Shown: positions 8,121 to 16,814, counted from the stretch's first letter. The stretch is DNA of 37,180 nt from Ilumatobacter sp. (GCA_007693335.1 REDU01000051.1:1-37180), one strand, 5' to 3'. Notes: generated by a model not told the origin, from the letters alone. Made by a program: numbers and translations.

Positions 8121-9276
8121 CGGTGGTCCCTCGTTCGTGATCGTGGTCGGATTCGGAATCGGTGCTGACGCCAACGGTCACGCCGTCGCGCCGCACGAAC
8201 TTGTTCGGGTCGAGCTCGATCACGGCTCGCTCCAGCTCTTCCAGCCGTTCGAGCTGCACGGCGGTACTGACGTCCATGGTGGTGTCGGCGAGCTGTGACT
8301 CGACGGTGGCGAGCCGGGCATTGGCCGACTCGACCCGCTCGGAGGTGTCCTTCTCGAACTTCTCGAGATCCATCCGTATCAGCACGGACTCGCCGGCGGC
8401 GGCCGACAACCTCTCCTTGAGCTCGTCGAGCGACTCGGAGTCGACCTCACCGAACTCGTCGCGCAGCGCGACGATCTTCTCGTCGAGCTCGCGCGTCGTC
8501 TGGTCGAGCGCTGTCATCCGGTCGCCCAGCACGTTGAGGGTGTCGTCGAGACCCTGGGACACCCGACCGACGTGGGCGTCGATCTCGGCGATACGGGCGC
8601 CCACCTCCTCGCGGATCGAGCCCTCGACCGCCGACACCCGGATGTTGACGCGCTCTTCGAGGCGATCGGAGCGCTCACCGACCAGCTTCGACGTCTCGGC
8701 GTGCTGACGGATGGACGACGACGACACATCTTCGAGACGTCCGTCGAGCCCTTCGATCCGGCGGGTGACGTTCGATTCGAGCTTCTCGGCGTGCTCCTCG
8801 GCGCGCTGCTGGATCTTGGCGGTCAGGTCGTTGAAGTGGACGACGAGGCGAGCGGCCTGCTCGTCGAACTTGCGCAGATCGGAGTCGAGCACGTCGACGC
8901 GACGCACCGTGTGCTCGTGCTCGTCGTGCATCGACTGCAACAGCGGACGGGCGGCATCGGCCACGAGGGTCTCGAGCGTGCTGCTCATCTGCTCGACCCG
9001 GCGATTCAGGCGAGCTTCGAGTTCGGTGAACCTCGCATCGATCCGGGCCGAGGTCTGCGCCACCTTCTGCTCGTCGAGCTCACGTCGGAGCTCGACGTTC
9101 TGCGCGGACATCGCCTCGACCGTGCGGACGAGATCGGCCAGCCGATCGCCGTACTCTCGATGGAGATCGTCACGCTCACGGATCGCATCGGCACGCAGCT
9201 TGGCGTTCTCTGACACGATCGTGGTGGCGTGACGATCGAGCTCTGCTTGTACAGCCGCGATGATCCGCGACTTCAT
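8107..9276 (-). CDS. Long coiled-coil protein upstream of pilB
   Basis: I do not recognise a named family. The 389-residue cytoplasmic-looking protein is almost entirely helical and charged, with heptad-like spacing through most of its length, no membrane segment and no signal peptide. It ends in a short low-complexity acidic/His tail (about the last 25 residues). It overlaps pilB by 14 bp and is surely co-transcribed with it, while the conservon diverges from its other side. A scaffold or filament-like partner of the pilus motor is possible but is inference. The start is uncertain: ATG 9276 has GAGG five bases upstream; in-frame GTGs at 9300 and 9312 and an ATG at 9378 are alternatives. Confidence 0.75.
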   Translation of the reverse strand: MKSRIIAAVQAELDRHATTIVSENAKLRADAIRERDDLHREYGDRLADLVRTVEAMSAQNVELRRELDEQKVAQTSARIDARFTELEARLNRRVEQMSSTLETLVADAARPLLQSMHDEHEHTVRRVDVLDSDLRKFDEQAARLVVHFNDLTAKIQQRAEEHAEKLESNVTRRIEGLDGRLEDVSSSSIRQHAETSKLVGERSDRLEERVNIRVSAVEGSIREEVGARIAEIDAHVGRVSQGLDDTLNVLGDRMTALDQTTRELDEKIVALRDEFGEVDSESLDELKERLSAAAGESVLIRMDLEKFEKDTSERVESANARLATVESQLADTTMDVSTAVQLERLEELERAVIELDPNKFVRRDGVTVGVSTDSESDHDHERGTTGGAA

Positions 9277-9385
9277 CGCAGCCTCGTGCTCGTCGGTCAC
9301 CAACTGATCCACGCCCCTCGTATCGGTCGGTGACTGCGACGGCTTGAGAAAAGCCAGACAGCCGCACCTCATCCTCAAGGCATGG

Positions 9386-9412
9386 TCTGGACCGACCGAT
9401 AGGTGGTCCAGA
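9386..9412. promoter_or_regulatory. Perfect 8-bp inverted repeat upstream of the conservon
   Basis: TCTGGACC (9386-9393) and GGTCCAGA (9405-9412) form a perfect inverted repeat with an 11-base spacer. It lies 27 bases before the kinase start, in the divergent promoter region between the coiled-coil gene and the conservon. It could be an operator or an RNA hairpin in the leader. Confidence 0.4.
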
Positions 9413-9438
9413 TCGAACGGAGCGGGAGGTCGCCACAG

Positions 9439-12339
9439 ATGCGTCGATTGTCATTGCCCAACAAACTGCTGATCGCAGTGCTGCCACTGATCGTGGCACT
9501 GGGCGGATTGCTCACCCTCACGATCCGTGAGGGCATGCGCGATGTGGAGCAGGCCCGGTTGGGCGCGCAGCTCGGCGCGACCTGGGAACCGCTGGTGACC
9601 ACCATGCGTGCCATCGAGACGGAGCGAGCCGCGAGTTCCAGTGGTGATGCCGCTGCCGTCACACAGGCACGCCGCGACACCAACCAACTGATGGTCGACA
9701 TGGACACGGCACTGCGTCAGCTCGGTGACAGCCGGCCGCTCCTGGTGCAGCTCGGTCAGGCCCTCCAGTCGCTCAGTGCCGCACGCGGTGCGGCTGACAA
9801 TCCGGCCGTGGGTGTGGCCCGCGGGCTGTCGGCCGACGACTCGTTCAACGCCACCAAGGCCGATCTCGTGGCCGTCGGTCGACTCCTCCCCACCGAGGCG
9901 GTCGACACCGACCTCGCCCGCACGCTCACGGCGGTGGCCGCGCTGGCCGAGGTCGAGCAGGGCTCGATCGTGGTCCTGAACGCGATGGACACGGTACGAG
10001 CCGGCGGAGCGACCACGGTCGGCGTCGACCGGCTCCTGGTGCAGATCGACCGCACCGAGAACTCCGTCGACCTGTTCCGGGCAACCGCCGATGACCGTTG
10101 GACGACCGAGTTCCGCAACAGCGGTTACGTCCGGGCGCTGGGCGACAGCCGCCGGGCCGTCCAGCAGCTGCTGACCGCCCGCACCGCGGGCGACGAGACC
10201 GCGACCCTGACGGCGACCGACGTGGAACGGCTGGCCGCACCGGTCGACCGCATCGCGGAACTGCGGGACGAGCTGGCCACCGACGTGGTGGCCGCCTCCG
10301 ACGCGGCCGCCGGTGACATCGCCCGTCAGACGTGGTTCCGTGTGATCGTGACGGCGCTGGCCGTGGTGCTCGCCCTGCTGCTGGCGTTCTTCATCGTCCG
10401 ATCGATCACTCGGCGGGTGCGCACCGTGTCGGGTGCCGCCCAGGAGGTCTCGACCGAGCGCCTCCCCGTCCTGGTGGACGCCCTCCGCGACCCGCGTGGT
10501 CGCACCGAGCTGCCCGAGGTGGTCGAGATCGACGCCCGCGGTTCCGACGAGCTGGCCGAGTTGGCCCGCTCGTTCAACGTGCTGCAGGCCACGCTCGGCG
10601 ACGTGGCCCAGGAACAGATCGAAGTGCTGCGACGCGGCGTGTCGGACATCTTCGTGACGATGGCCCGCCGCAACCGGAGCCTGGTCGACCGCCAGCTCGC
10701 CCTGCTCGACGAGCTCGAGGCGAACGTGGAAGACCCCAACGTGCTGTCCGACTACTACCGACTCGACCACCTCGCCACCCGCATGCGCCGCAACTCCGAG
10801 AGCCTGCTCGTGCTGGCCAACACCGACGCCATGCGCCGCCGCAACAAGCCCGCGTCGATCGACGACGTGGTGCGGGCGGCGATCGGCGAGGTCGAGGACT
10901 ACACGCGGGTCGACATCATGAACCTCGAGCACCTCAACGTGCGGGGCACCGTGGTGGCCGACGTGGCCCACCTGCTGGCGGAGCTGCTCGACAACGCCAC
11001 GGCGTTCTCACCGCCCACCTCGCGGGTGCAGATCACCGGCGACCTGATCGACGGCGAGTACCGGATCCTGATCCTCGATGACGGTATGGGCATCGGCACC
11101 GAACGGCTGGCCGAGCTCAACGATCTGCTGGACCACCCGCCGGTGGTGGGGCTGTCGGTGGAGCCGACGCTCGGCATGTCCGTGGTGTCGTTGCTGGCGG
11201 CGAAGCACGGCGTGAAGGTGCAGCTGGCCGCTGGCGGCACGGGCACCATCGTGAAGGTCGTGCTGCCGCCGGCAACCTTCGAACGCCGGGTGGACGGCCG
11301 GAGTGCCGACGCCGAGGTCCCGCCGGGGCAGCTCAGCCTGCGTGAGAGCCCGATCACGCCGTCCACATCGTCCGCGATGCTCGAGGCGCCGAAGGTCACC
11401 ACCGAGCCGGTTCCCGCCGTGCGCCCCGCCGCTGTGCCGGCCACTGCCGAGGTGAACCCGTCGAATCGGGCCCGTCGTCGGGCGGAGAAGGCCGACGCCA
11501 AGGCTCAGGCCAAGGCCAAGGCGGCGGCCGAGAAGCACGCCAAGAAGCAGCTGAGGTCGGGTGGCAAGGCCACGGCGAAGAAGAAGAAGAAGTCGACGTC
11601 GACGCCGACGCCGACGACCACTGGAGTGCCGAACGAGGCGGTCAGCTCGAACGGGCAGCATCCGCCGACCGCCGTGATCGGCGATCCGCTCTCGATCCGG
11701 CTGCCCGATCGCATCGTGGCGGCGCCACCGGAGATCCGCACCCACGACGAGGTTCCCTCCGACCTGAGCAGTCTGGTGGACCTGCCGACCGGCACCGACG
11801 AGCTGCCCACTCGCCTGCCCCAGCGCGAGGTGCCGCCACACGCCGATTCGCCGAGCGGATCCCGGGATGCTGCGATCGGCGAGCTCGATGTCGACCTCGC
11901 GAACCTCGATGTGACCCCGTCATGGGTTCGCGACGCTGACACGACTGCTGCACCTGAACCGGCTCGACCGGAGTCGGTGGTGGCGCCTGAGCCGGAGACC
12001 GTGGCACCGCCACTGCCGACCGTGCCGACCGCACCGGCTGCGACGCCACCGCCGCCCACGGGCCCGATGTTGCCTCCGCCCACCGGGGGGCCGGCCGTGC
12101 CGGCGCCAGCCGGACCGGGCACGAACCCACCTCCGCCACCGCTGCCCACTCGTGGCGCCGACGGGCTGCCGCTGCGCACCCGGTCCGGATCGTCGTCGGC
12201 ACTCATGGAGACCGATCGACTCGGTGAGACATCCACCACTGCGGTCGGGACACCCTCGGCGCTGAAAGCAGCGCTGTCCGCGTTCGAATCCGGCCGTCAG
12301 GTCGCCCAGGATCGCCCCCAGGAGGACGACGAATCATGA
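9439..12339 (+). CDS. cvnA: Conservon sensor histidine kinase CvnA (nitrate-sensing-type ectodomain, HAMP, HATPase)
   Basis: The 966-residue membrane kinase has TM1 at about 10-28, an extracytoplasmic helical domain of the nitrate/nitrite-sensing type (30-300), TM2 (301-322), HAMP (to about 400), and a dimerisation helix with RLDHLATRMRRNSESLLVLA (His444). The ATPase domain has the N-box Asn519 and DDGMGIG (547-553). The last 300 residues are low complexity: an Ala/Lys-rich stretch with KKKKK, then Pro/Thr-rich sequence, ending in a helical ALKAALSAFESGR segment seen in this kinase group. ATG 9439 has GGGAGG ten bases upstream. It is the first gene of a conservon and overlaps cvnB (ATGA). Whether it phosphorylates anything is unclear for the family. 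Confidence 0.9.
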   Translation: MRRLSLPNKLLIAVLPLIVALGGLLTLTIREGMRDVEQARLGAQLGATWEPLVTTMRAIETERAASSSGDAAAVTQARRDTNQLMVDMDTALRQLGDSRPLLVQLGQALQSLSAARGAADNPAVGVARGLSADDSFNATKADLVAVGRLLPTEAVDTDLARTLTAVAALAEVEQGSIVVLNAMDTVRAGGATTVGVDRLLVQIDRTENSVDLFRATADDRWTTEFRNSGYVRALGDSRRAVQQLLTARTAGDETATLTATDVERLAAPVDRIAELRDELATDVVAASDAAAGDIARQTWFRVIVTALAVVLALLLAFFIVRSITRRVRTVSGAAQEVSTERLPVLVDALRDPRGRTELPEVVEIDARGSDELAELARSFNVLQATLGDVAQEQIEVLRRGVSDIFVTMARRNRSLVDRQLALLDELEANVEDPNVLSDYYRLDHLATRMRRNSESLLVLANTDAMRRRNKPASIDDVVRAAIGEVEDYTRVDIMNLEHLNVRGTVVADVAHLLAELLDNATAFSPPTSRVQITGDLIDGEYRILILDDGMGIGTERLAELNDLLDHPPVVGLSVEPTLGMSVVSLLAAKHGVKVQLAAGGTGTIVKVVLPPATFERRVDGRSADAEVPPGQLSLRESPITPSTSSAMLEAPKVTTEPVPAVRPAAVPATAEVNPSNRARRRAEKADAKAQAKAKAAAEKHAKKQLRSGGKATAKKKKKSTSTPTPTTTGVPNEAVSSNGQHPPTAVIGDPLSIRLPDRIVAAPPEIRTHDEVPSDLSSLVDLPTGTDELPTRLPQREVPPHADSPSGSRDAAIGELDVDLANLDVTPSWVRDADTTAAPEPARPESVVAPEPETVAPPLPTVPTAPAATPPPPTGPMLPPPTGGPAVPAPAGPGTNPPPPPLPTRGADGLPLRTRSGSSSALMETDRLGETSTTAVGTPSALKAALSAFESGRQVAQDRPQEDDES

Positions 12340-12755
12340 GCTCAGCTGCCGAGAACCTCAACTGGTTGGTCGCGCGGTTCGCCGAACAGGTCGTGGCCGT
12401 CCGACAGGCGGTGGTCGTGTCGTCGGACGGTCTGCCACTCGCCGTGTCGGAGAGTGTGGAGCGCGAGGCGGCCGAGCGGCTCGCCGCTGTCGCCTCCGGC
12501 ATGATCGGGCTGGCGTACGGATCGGCCGGACGCTTCGGCGCCGGCGCCGTGTCGAACGTGATCGTCGAGATGGAGCTGGGGTGGCTGTTCGTCACCGGCA
12601 TCCGCGACGGTTCGCTGATGTGCGTCGTCACGAACAAGGACGCCGACATCGGCACGCTCGGCTACGAGATCGCCGTCTTCGCCGACCGGGCCGGAGACGT
12701 CCTGACCCCCAACGTCCGCAACGAGCTGAAGTCCCTGATGATGTCGAGGCAGTGA
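12336..12755 (+). CDS. cvnB: Roadblock/LC7 protein CvnB
   Basis: The 139-residue protein is a single Roadblock/LC7 domain, the fold of MglB-type GTPase-activating or scaffold proteins. QAVVVSSDGLPLAVSES is the typical second strand and loop, followed by the long helix EREAAERLAAVASGMIGLA and the strands VIVEMELGWLFVTGI and SLMCVVTN. Its ATG overlaps the kinase stop codon, so it is translationally coupled. Roadblock proteins dimerise and bind the small GTPase encoded two genes downstream. That partnership is known for conservons and MglA/MglB and inferred here. Confidence 0.93.
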   Translation: MSSAAENLNWLVARFAEQVVAVRQAVVVSSDGLPLAVSESVEREAAERLAAVASGMIGLAYGSAGRFGAGAVSNVIVEMELGWLFVTGIRDGSLMCVVTNKDADIGTLGYEIAVFADRAGDVLTPNVRNELKSLMMSRQ

Positions 12756-12757
12756 TC

Positions 12758-13192
12758 ATGACCCGTCACACGCCACTCTCGCTCGATCCGCCCAGCGGAG
12801 CCGTCGCGTCGTCGTTGCCATCGCCAGATGTGGACGATGACGGCGATGACCATGACCACACCGGTCGTCTGATCCGTCCCTACGCCATGACCCGCGGCCG
12901 CACCAGCGGTGAGGGTGCCGAGATCCCCCTCGAGGCCCAGGTGCTCGCCAGCTCCCGGGCGGCCGCGCACAACGGCACCCACCGGTGGGAGGCGGCCGCG
13001 CTCCTCGAGATGGTCGACACCCCGATGGCCCTCATCGAGGTGGCCGCCCGTCTCGAGATCCCGATCGGGGTCGCCCGGGTGATCGTGGCCGATCTCGTCG
13101 AGGACGGTTCCCTGATCATGCAACTCCCACCCGCCTCCTCGTCGTTCACGAGCTTGTTGGAACAGGTACTCGATGGTGTCCGTGACCTCTGA
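12758..13192 (+). CDS. cvnC: DUF742 protein CvnC
   Basis: The 144-residue protein matches DUF742, the third member of actinobacterial conservons. GRLIRPYAMTRGRT opens the domain (about residue 36), and the C-terminal half is winged-helix-like: LIEVAARLEIPIGVARVIVA then DLVEDGSLIM and LLEQVLDGVRDL. The first 35 residues are Asp/His-rich and disordered in appearance. ATG 12758 has GAGG eight bases upstream; a GTG at 12752 overlapping the cvnB stop would add two residues. DNA binding has been suggested from the fold but is not shown for the family. Confidence 0.9.
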   Translation: MTRHTPLSLDPPSGAVASSLPSPDVDDDGDDHDHTGRLIRPYAMTRGRTSGEGAEIPLEAQVLASSRAAAHNGTHRWEAAALLEMVDTPMALIEVAARLEIPIGVARVIVADLVEDGSLIMQLPPASSSFTSLLEQVLDGVRDL

Positions 13193-13775
13193 CCACCCGA
13201 CCGCGAGCCGGTCGAAGATCCCCGTGAAGCTGGTCGTGGCCGGTGGCTTCGGCGTCGGCAAGACCACGTTCGTCGGGACGATCTCGGAGATCGAACCGTT
13301 GCGCAGCGAGGCGGTGATGACGTCGGCGAGTACCGGTGTCGACCATCTCGAGCCGGCGGCCGAGAAGACGACCACCACCGTCGCGATGGACTTCGGTCGC
13401 ATCGGGCTCACGGCCGACATCACGCTGTACCTGTTCGGCACGCCGGGTCAGGAGCGGTTCCACTTCATGTGGAACGAGCTCGCCCGTGGTGCGATCGGGG
13501 CCATCGTCATGGCCGACACCCGCCGACTGGCCGACTGCTTCTCGGCGGTCGATTACTTCGAGGCACGCAAGGTCCCGTTCATCGTCGCGGTCAACACCTT
13601 CGACGGTCAGCGGGTGCACCGGCTCGATGACGTCCGTCAGGCGTTGCAACTCGACGCGGCGGTCCCGGTCCGCTTCTGCGACGCCCGCGTCCGTGACGAG
13701 GTGAAGGGCGCACTCGTGAACGTGGTGGAGCACGCCCTGCTCAGGGCCCGCGCCACCACCGCCGCTCCCGCCTGA
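13173..13775 (+). CDS. cvnD: Conservon small GTPase CvnD (Ras/MglA-like)
   Basis: The 200-residue GTPase has an intact P-loop GGFGVGKTT (24-32), a switch I Thr region (ATTs around 66-69), the G3 motif GTPGQE (89-94) and G4 NTFD (141-144), where Thr replaces the usual Lys as is tolerated in this family. The overlap with cvnC is 20 bp. It should bind GTP and cycle under control of the Roadblock partner. It is the last gene of the conservon. The pseudo-GTPase at 19626-20177 aligns with it over the same elements but lacks the P-loop Lys. Confidence 0.92.
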   Translation: MVSVTSDHPTASRSKIPVKLVVAGGFGVGKTTFVGTISEIEPLRSEAVMTSASTGVDHLEPAAEKTTTTVAMDFGRIGLTADITLYLFGTPGQERFHFMWNELARGAIGAIVMADTRRLADCFSAVDYFEARKVPFIVAVNTFDGQRVHRLDDVRQALQLDAAVPVRFCDARVRDEVKGALVNVVEHALLRARATTAAPA

Positions 13776-13784
13776 GGGCGCTCC

Positions 13785-13798
13785 CCGTCGATCGACGG
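13785..13798. promoter_or_regulatory. 14-bp perfect palindrome before the RF3 promoter
   Basis: The palindrome CCGTCGATCGACGG lies just upstream of TAGCGT (13803-13808), a likely -10 for the RF3 gene. It could be an operator. As an RNA hairpin it would sit ten bases after the cvnD stop, but no T-run follows, so a terminator role is less likely. Confidence 0.4.
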
Positions 13799-13819
13799 CG
13801 GGTAGCGTTCACCCTCCCG

Positions 13820-15397
13820 ATGAGTGCCACCCCCGTACCCGACCGTCGCACGTTCGCGATCATCTCGCACCCCGATGCGGGCAAGACCACGCTGACCGAG
13901 AAGTTCCTGCTGTACGCGGGTGCACTGGCCGAGGCCGGATCGGTGAAGGCGCGGACCGGTCGTCGCTCGGCCACCTCCGACTGGATGGAGATGGAGCAGA
14001 AGCGCGGCATCTCGATCACGTCCACGGTGCTGCAGTTCCCCTACCGCGGCGTGGTGTGCAACCTGCTCGACACCCCTGGTCACCGCGATTTCTCCGAGGA
14101 CACGTACCGGGTGCTCGCCGCGGTCGATGCCGTGGTGATGGTGCTCGACTCGGCCAAGGGCATCGAGCCACAGACGCTGAAGCTGTTCGAGGTCTGCCGG
14201 CTCCGCAAGCTGCCGGTGCTGACATTCCTCAACAAGTACGACCGGCCCGGTCGCGAGATGCTCGAACTGCTCGACGAGATCGAGCGCGAGATCGGCCTCC
14301 GCCCCACGCCCGCCACGTGGCCGGTCGGCATCTCGGGCGACTTCCGCGGGGTGATCGACCGCCGCACCGGCGAGTTCGTGCGGTTCACCCGCACGGTGCG
14401 CGGCCAGAGCATCGCTCCCGAGGAGCTGGTCGATCCGGAGCAGGCCGCTGCCGAGGAGGGCCGCGCCTGGGACGACGCGCTCGAGGGTGCCGGGTTGATG
14501 GAGGCGATGGGGGCCGACGTCGATCCCGAGAGCTTCCTGGCCGGCGAGTCCACACCGGTGTTCGTGGGCTCTGCGCTGACCAACTTCGGGGTGCGGTTGC
14601 TGCTCGACGCCGTGATCGACCTGGCGCCGTCGCCGGTGCCGCGCGCCGACGTGAACGACGAGGTACGTCCGCTGGATGCCGACTTCTCGGCGTTCGTGTT
14701 CAAGGTGCAGGCAAACATGGACCCGGCCCACCGCGACCGCATCGCGTTCGCCCGGGTGTGCTCGGGCACGTTCGAGCGCGGCATGGACGCCACCTGTCAC
14801 CGCACCGGCAAACCGGTGTCGACCAAGTACGCCACCACCGTGTTCGGTGCCGAGCGCGACACCGTCGAGCTGGCCCACCCCGGCGACGTGATCGGGCTGA
14901 TCAACGCCCAGGGCCTGCGGATCGGCGACACCATCTACGCCGGTGAGCCCGTCGAGTTCCCCGGCATCCCCCGCTTCGTGCCCGAGGTGTTCGCATCGGC
15001 CCGCCCGCTCGACACCGGCCGCACCAAACAGTTCCGTCGCGGCCTCGCCCAGCTCGACGAGGAGGGCGTGGTGCAGGTGCTGCGCGATCCCGACGGCGGC
15101 GAGACCGACGCCGTGCTGGCCGCGGTCGGTCAACTGCAGTTCGAGGTGTTCGCCCATCGCCTCGCCAGCGAGTTCGGCGCGCCCACCGAGATGCTGAGTT
15201 CGCCGTACCAGGCGATCCGCGTGACCGACGCGCCCACCGCGCTGCGCCTCCGCGGCGTGAGCGGCGTGCGGGTGCTGCGCCGCGACAACGGCGAACTGGT
15301 CGCCCTGTTCGAGAACCCGTACCGCTTGCAACGGCTCCACAACGACGAGCCCGACCTCGTGCTCCGCCCCCTCCTCACCACCACCAGCGACAACTGA
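13820..15397 (+). CDS. prfC: Peptide chain release factor 3
   Basis: The 525-residue translational GTPase removes RF1/RF2 from the ribosome after peptide release. G1 is SHPDAGKTT (16-24), the switch region carries EQKRGISIT, G3 is DTPGH (84-88) and G4 is NKYD (138-141). GISGDFRGVIDR and the C-terminal FEVFAHRLASEFG-type domain III segment distinguish it from EF-G. Length matches the family. A TAGCGT -10 lies 11 bases before the ATG, so the leader is a few bases at most. It follows the conservon by 44 bp, but the palindrome and -10 suggest its own promoter. Confidence 0.94.
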   Translation: MSATPVPDRRTFAIISHPDAGKTTLTEKFLLYAGALAEAGSVKARTGRRSATSDWMEMEQKRGISITSTVLQFPYRGVVCNLLDTPGHRDFSEDTYRVLAAVDAVVMVLDSAKGIEPQTLKLFEVCRLRKLPVLTFLNKYDRPGREMLELLDEIEREIGLRPTPATWPVGISGDFRGVIDRRTGEFVRFTRTVRGQSIAPEELVDPEQAAAEEGRAWDDALEGAGLMEAMGADVDPESFLAGESTPVFVGSALTNFGVRLLLDAVIDLAPSPVPRADVNDEVRPLDADFSAFVFKVQANMDPAHRDRIAFARVCSGTFERGMDATCHRTGKPVSTKYATTVFGAERDTVELAHPGDVIGLINAQGLRIGDTIYAGEPVEFPGIPRFVPEVFASARPLDTGRTKQFRRGLAQLDEEGVVQVLRDPDGGETDAVLAAVGQLQFEVFAHRLASEFGAPTEMLSSPYQAIRVTDAPTALRLRGVSGVRVLRRDNGELVALFENPYRLQRLHNDEPDLVLRPLLTTTSDN

Positions 15398-15431
15398 GGG
15401 CCCACCTCGTCGACGCCGATCGATGGCGCCT

Positions 15432-16814
15432 TCAGTCGTCGAGGTCGTCGAGGTCGTCGAGGCGCCAGATCTCCGGAGTCCCCACACGGGTCTTCAAGGT
15501 GACGGTGCCCAGCGACACCACGCGGGCACCCTCGACGGCTCGGCGAGTGCTGTCGCTGATGGCCACCGATCCGACCGGTGCGAGCGACTCGATGTGGGCG
15601 GCCACGTTCACGGTGTCACCGAGAACCGTGTACTCGCGCTGCGACCCGTCGCCCACCACCCCGACCACGGCGGGCCCGGTGTTCACGCCCACCCTGAACC
15701 TCGGCCAGCCTGGATGGACCTCGGCCACCCGGGCCGCGGCGTCGCGGAACCCGAGCGCGGCCCGCGCGGCTCGGTCAGCGTGGTCGGGCTGGTTCACCGA
15801 GACGTTGAACGTCACCATCACGGCGTCACCGATGAAGCGATCGACCCGCCCGCCCGCAGCGCGCACGGCGGGAAGCACCGCCTCGAAGTAGGAGTTCAGC
15901 ATGTCCCGCACCGCTTCGGGTGGGTGCTCCTCGGAGAACGCCGTGAAGCCCTCGAGGTCGGCGAAGAGCACGCTGACCTCCCGGGTTCCACCCACGACCT
16001 CGTCGAGGTAGAGATCGCTGAACCGCTCGTCGTCGGGCATGCGATGGGCCACGAACGCGATGGCCCCGAAAGCAATCGCCATGAGCGCGTGCCACATCCA
16101 CCACGAGACCCGCCAACTCTCGGTGAGACTCGCCGCGACCGCCGACTCGGCGAGGAGCACCCACGCAGCGGCGATCGCGACGAGGAGCGCTGCGCCGCGC
16201 TGGCGCGCCACGACGAAGTAGCGCCAGGCGCAGATCACGAACGCCGCCGCCGTCGGGAAACCCAGCGCGATCATGAACGGTGAACCCGACTCGACCGGCG
16301 ACGGATCGCTCAGCGGAGGGAGCTCAGCGAGCGACCACCCGGCCCAGACCACGATCACGCCGAAGAGCACCGTGCGGATGGGGACGGCACGGGCGACGAC
16401 CCAACGAGCCCGAGCGCCGTCGAGGGGGATGGCCGACCAGAGCGCGAACGCCGACGCGATCAGCAACCCGATCGGGACCGCGATGACGAAGCCGGTGTTG
16501 CTCCCCGACACGACGACGCCCGGCGTCGCCAGCGCGTGCAACCCGAGGAACGCCGCCGACGCGATGAACGACATCGACACGAGGAAGAGGCGGGCATCGG
16601 ATCGTCGTCGCGCCGACGCTCCGACCGACCAACCGAGAACCGCGCTGATCAGCGATGCTGCCAGCACGATCCAGAAGTGCGACGGCTGGTGGTCCCAGTG
16701 CAGGTCGATGGAGGGTGCCGACAGCAGCACGATCAGGCCGACGACGGGTGTCGCGAGCGCGAGGGCGAGTGCCACGGCACCCGCCCTCGGAATCATCGCG
16801 CCCGGCTCGGGCAT
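15432..16814 (-). CDS. Membrane class III adenylate/guanylate cyclase, with unusual active-site residues
   Basis: The 460-residue protein has about seven hydrophobic segments (residues 8-260), then a class III cyclase domain. Metal aspartates are Asp286 in FADLEGFT and Asp330 in FIGDAVMV. The base-specifying region reads YTVLGDTVN with Asp400. Two positions differ from the norm: Arg326 stands where Lys usually contacts adenine, and His407 (N403-V-A-A-H) replaces the conserved transition-state Arg. The C-terminus ends in LDD three times, encoded by three 9-bp repeats. The ATG at 16814 sits seven bases after TACCGT. It converges on prfC and diverges from the exonuclease. Activity and product are uncertain. 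Confidence 0.85.
   Translation of the reverse strand: MPEPGAMIPRAGAVALALALATPVVGLIVLLSAPSIDLHWDHQPSHFWIVLAASLISAVLGWSVGASARRRSDARLFLVSMSFIASAAFLGLHALATPGVVVSGSNTGFVIAVPIGLLIASAFALWSAIPLDGARARWVVARAVPIRTVLFGVIVVWAGWSLAELPPLSDPSPVESGSPFMIALGFPTAAAFVICAWRYFVVARQRGAALLVAIAAAWVLLAESAVAASLTESWRVSWWMWHALMAIAFGAIAFVAHRMPDDERFSDLYLDEVVGGTREVSVLFADLEGFTAFSEEHPPEAVRDMLNSYFEAVLPAVRAAGGRVDRFIGDAVMVTFNVSVNQPDHADRAARAALGFRDAAARVAEVHPGWPRFRVGVNTGPAVVGVVGDGSQREYTVLGDTVNVAAHIESLAPVGSVAISDSTRRAVEGARVVSLGTVTLKTRVGTPEIWRLDDLDDLDD
15435..15461. repeat. Three tandem 9-bp repeats in the cyclase 3' end
   Basis: GTCGTCGAG is repeated three times exactly, encoding the LDDLDDLDD tail of the cyclase on the minus strand. 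Copy number may vary between strains by slippage without shifting the frame. Confidence 0.8.

Noticed and set aside
9451..10971. A 506-codon minus-strand frame opposite cvnA
   Set aside because: Composition is His/Gly/Arg-heavy with no domain, and it lies fully within the kinase gene. It is a shadow frame. Similar frames opposite pilC, pilB and prfC were dropped for the same reason.
15398..15431. Hairpin between prfC and the cyclase as a terminator
   Set aside because: The stem around ATCGAT is only four to five base pairs and no T-run follows.
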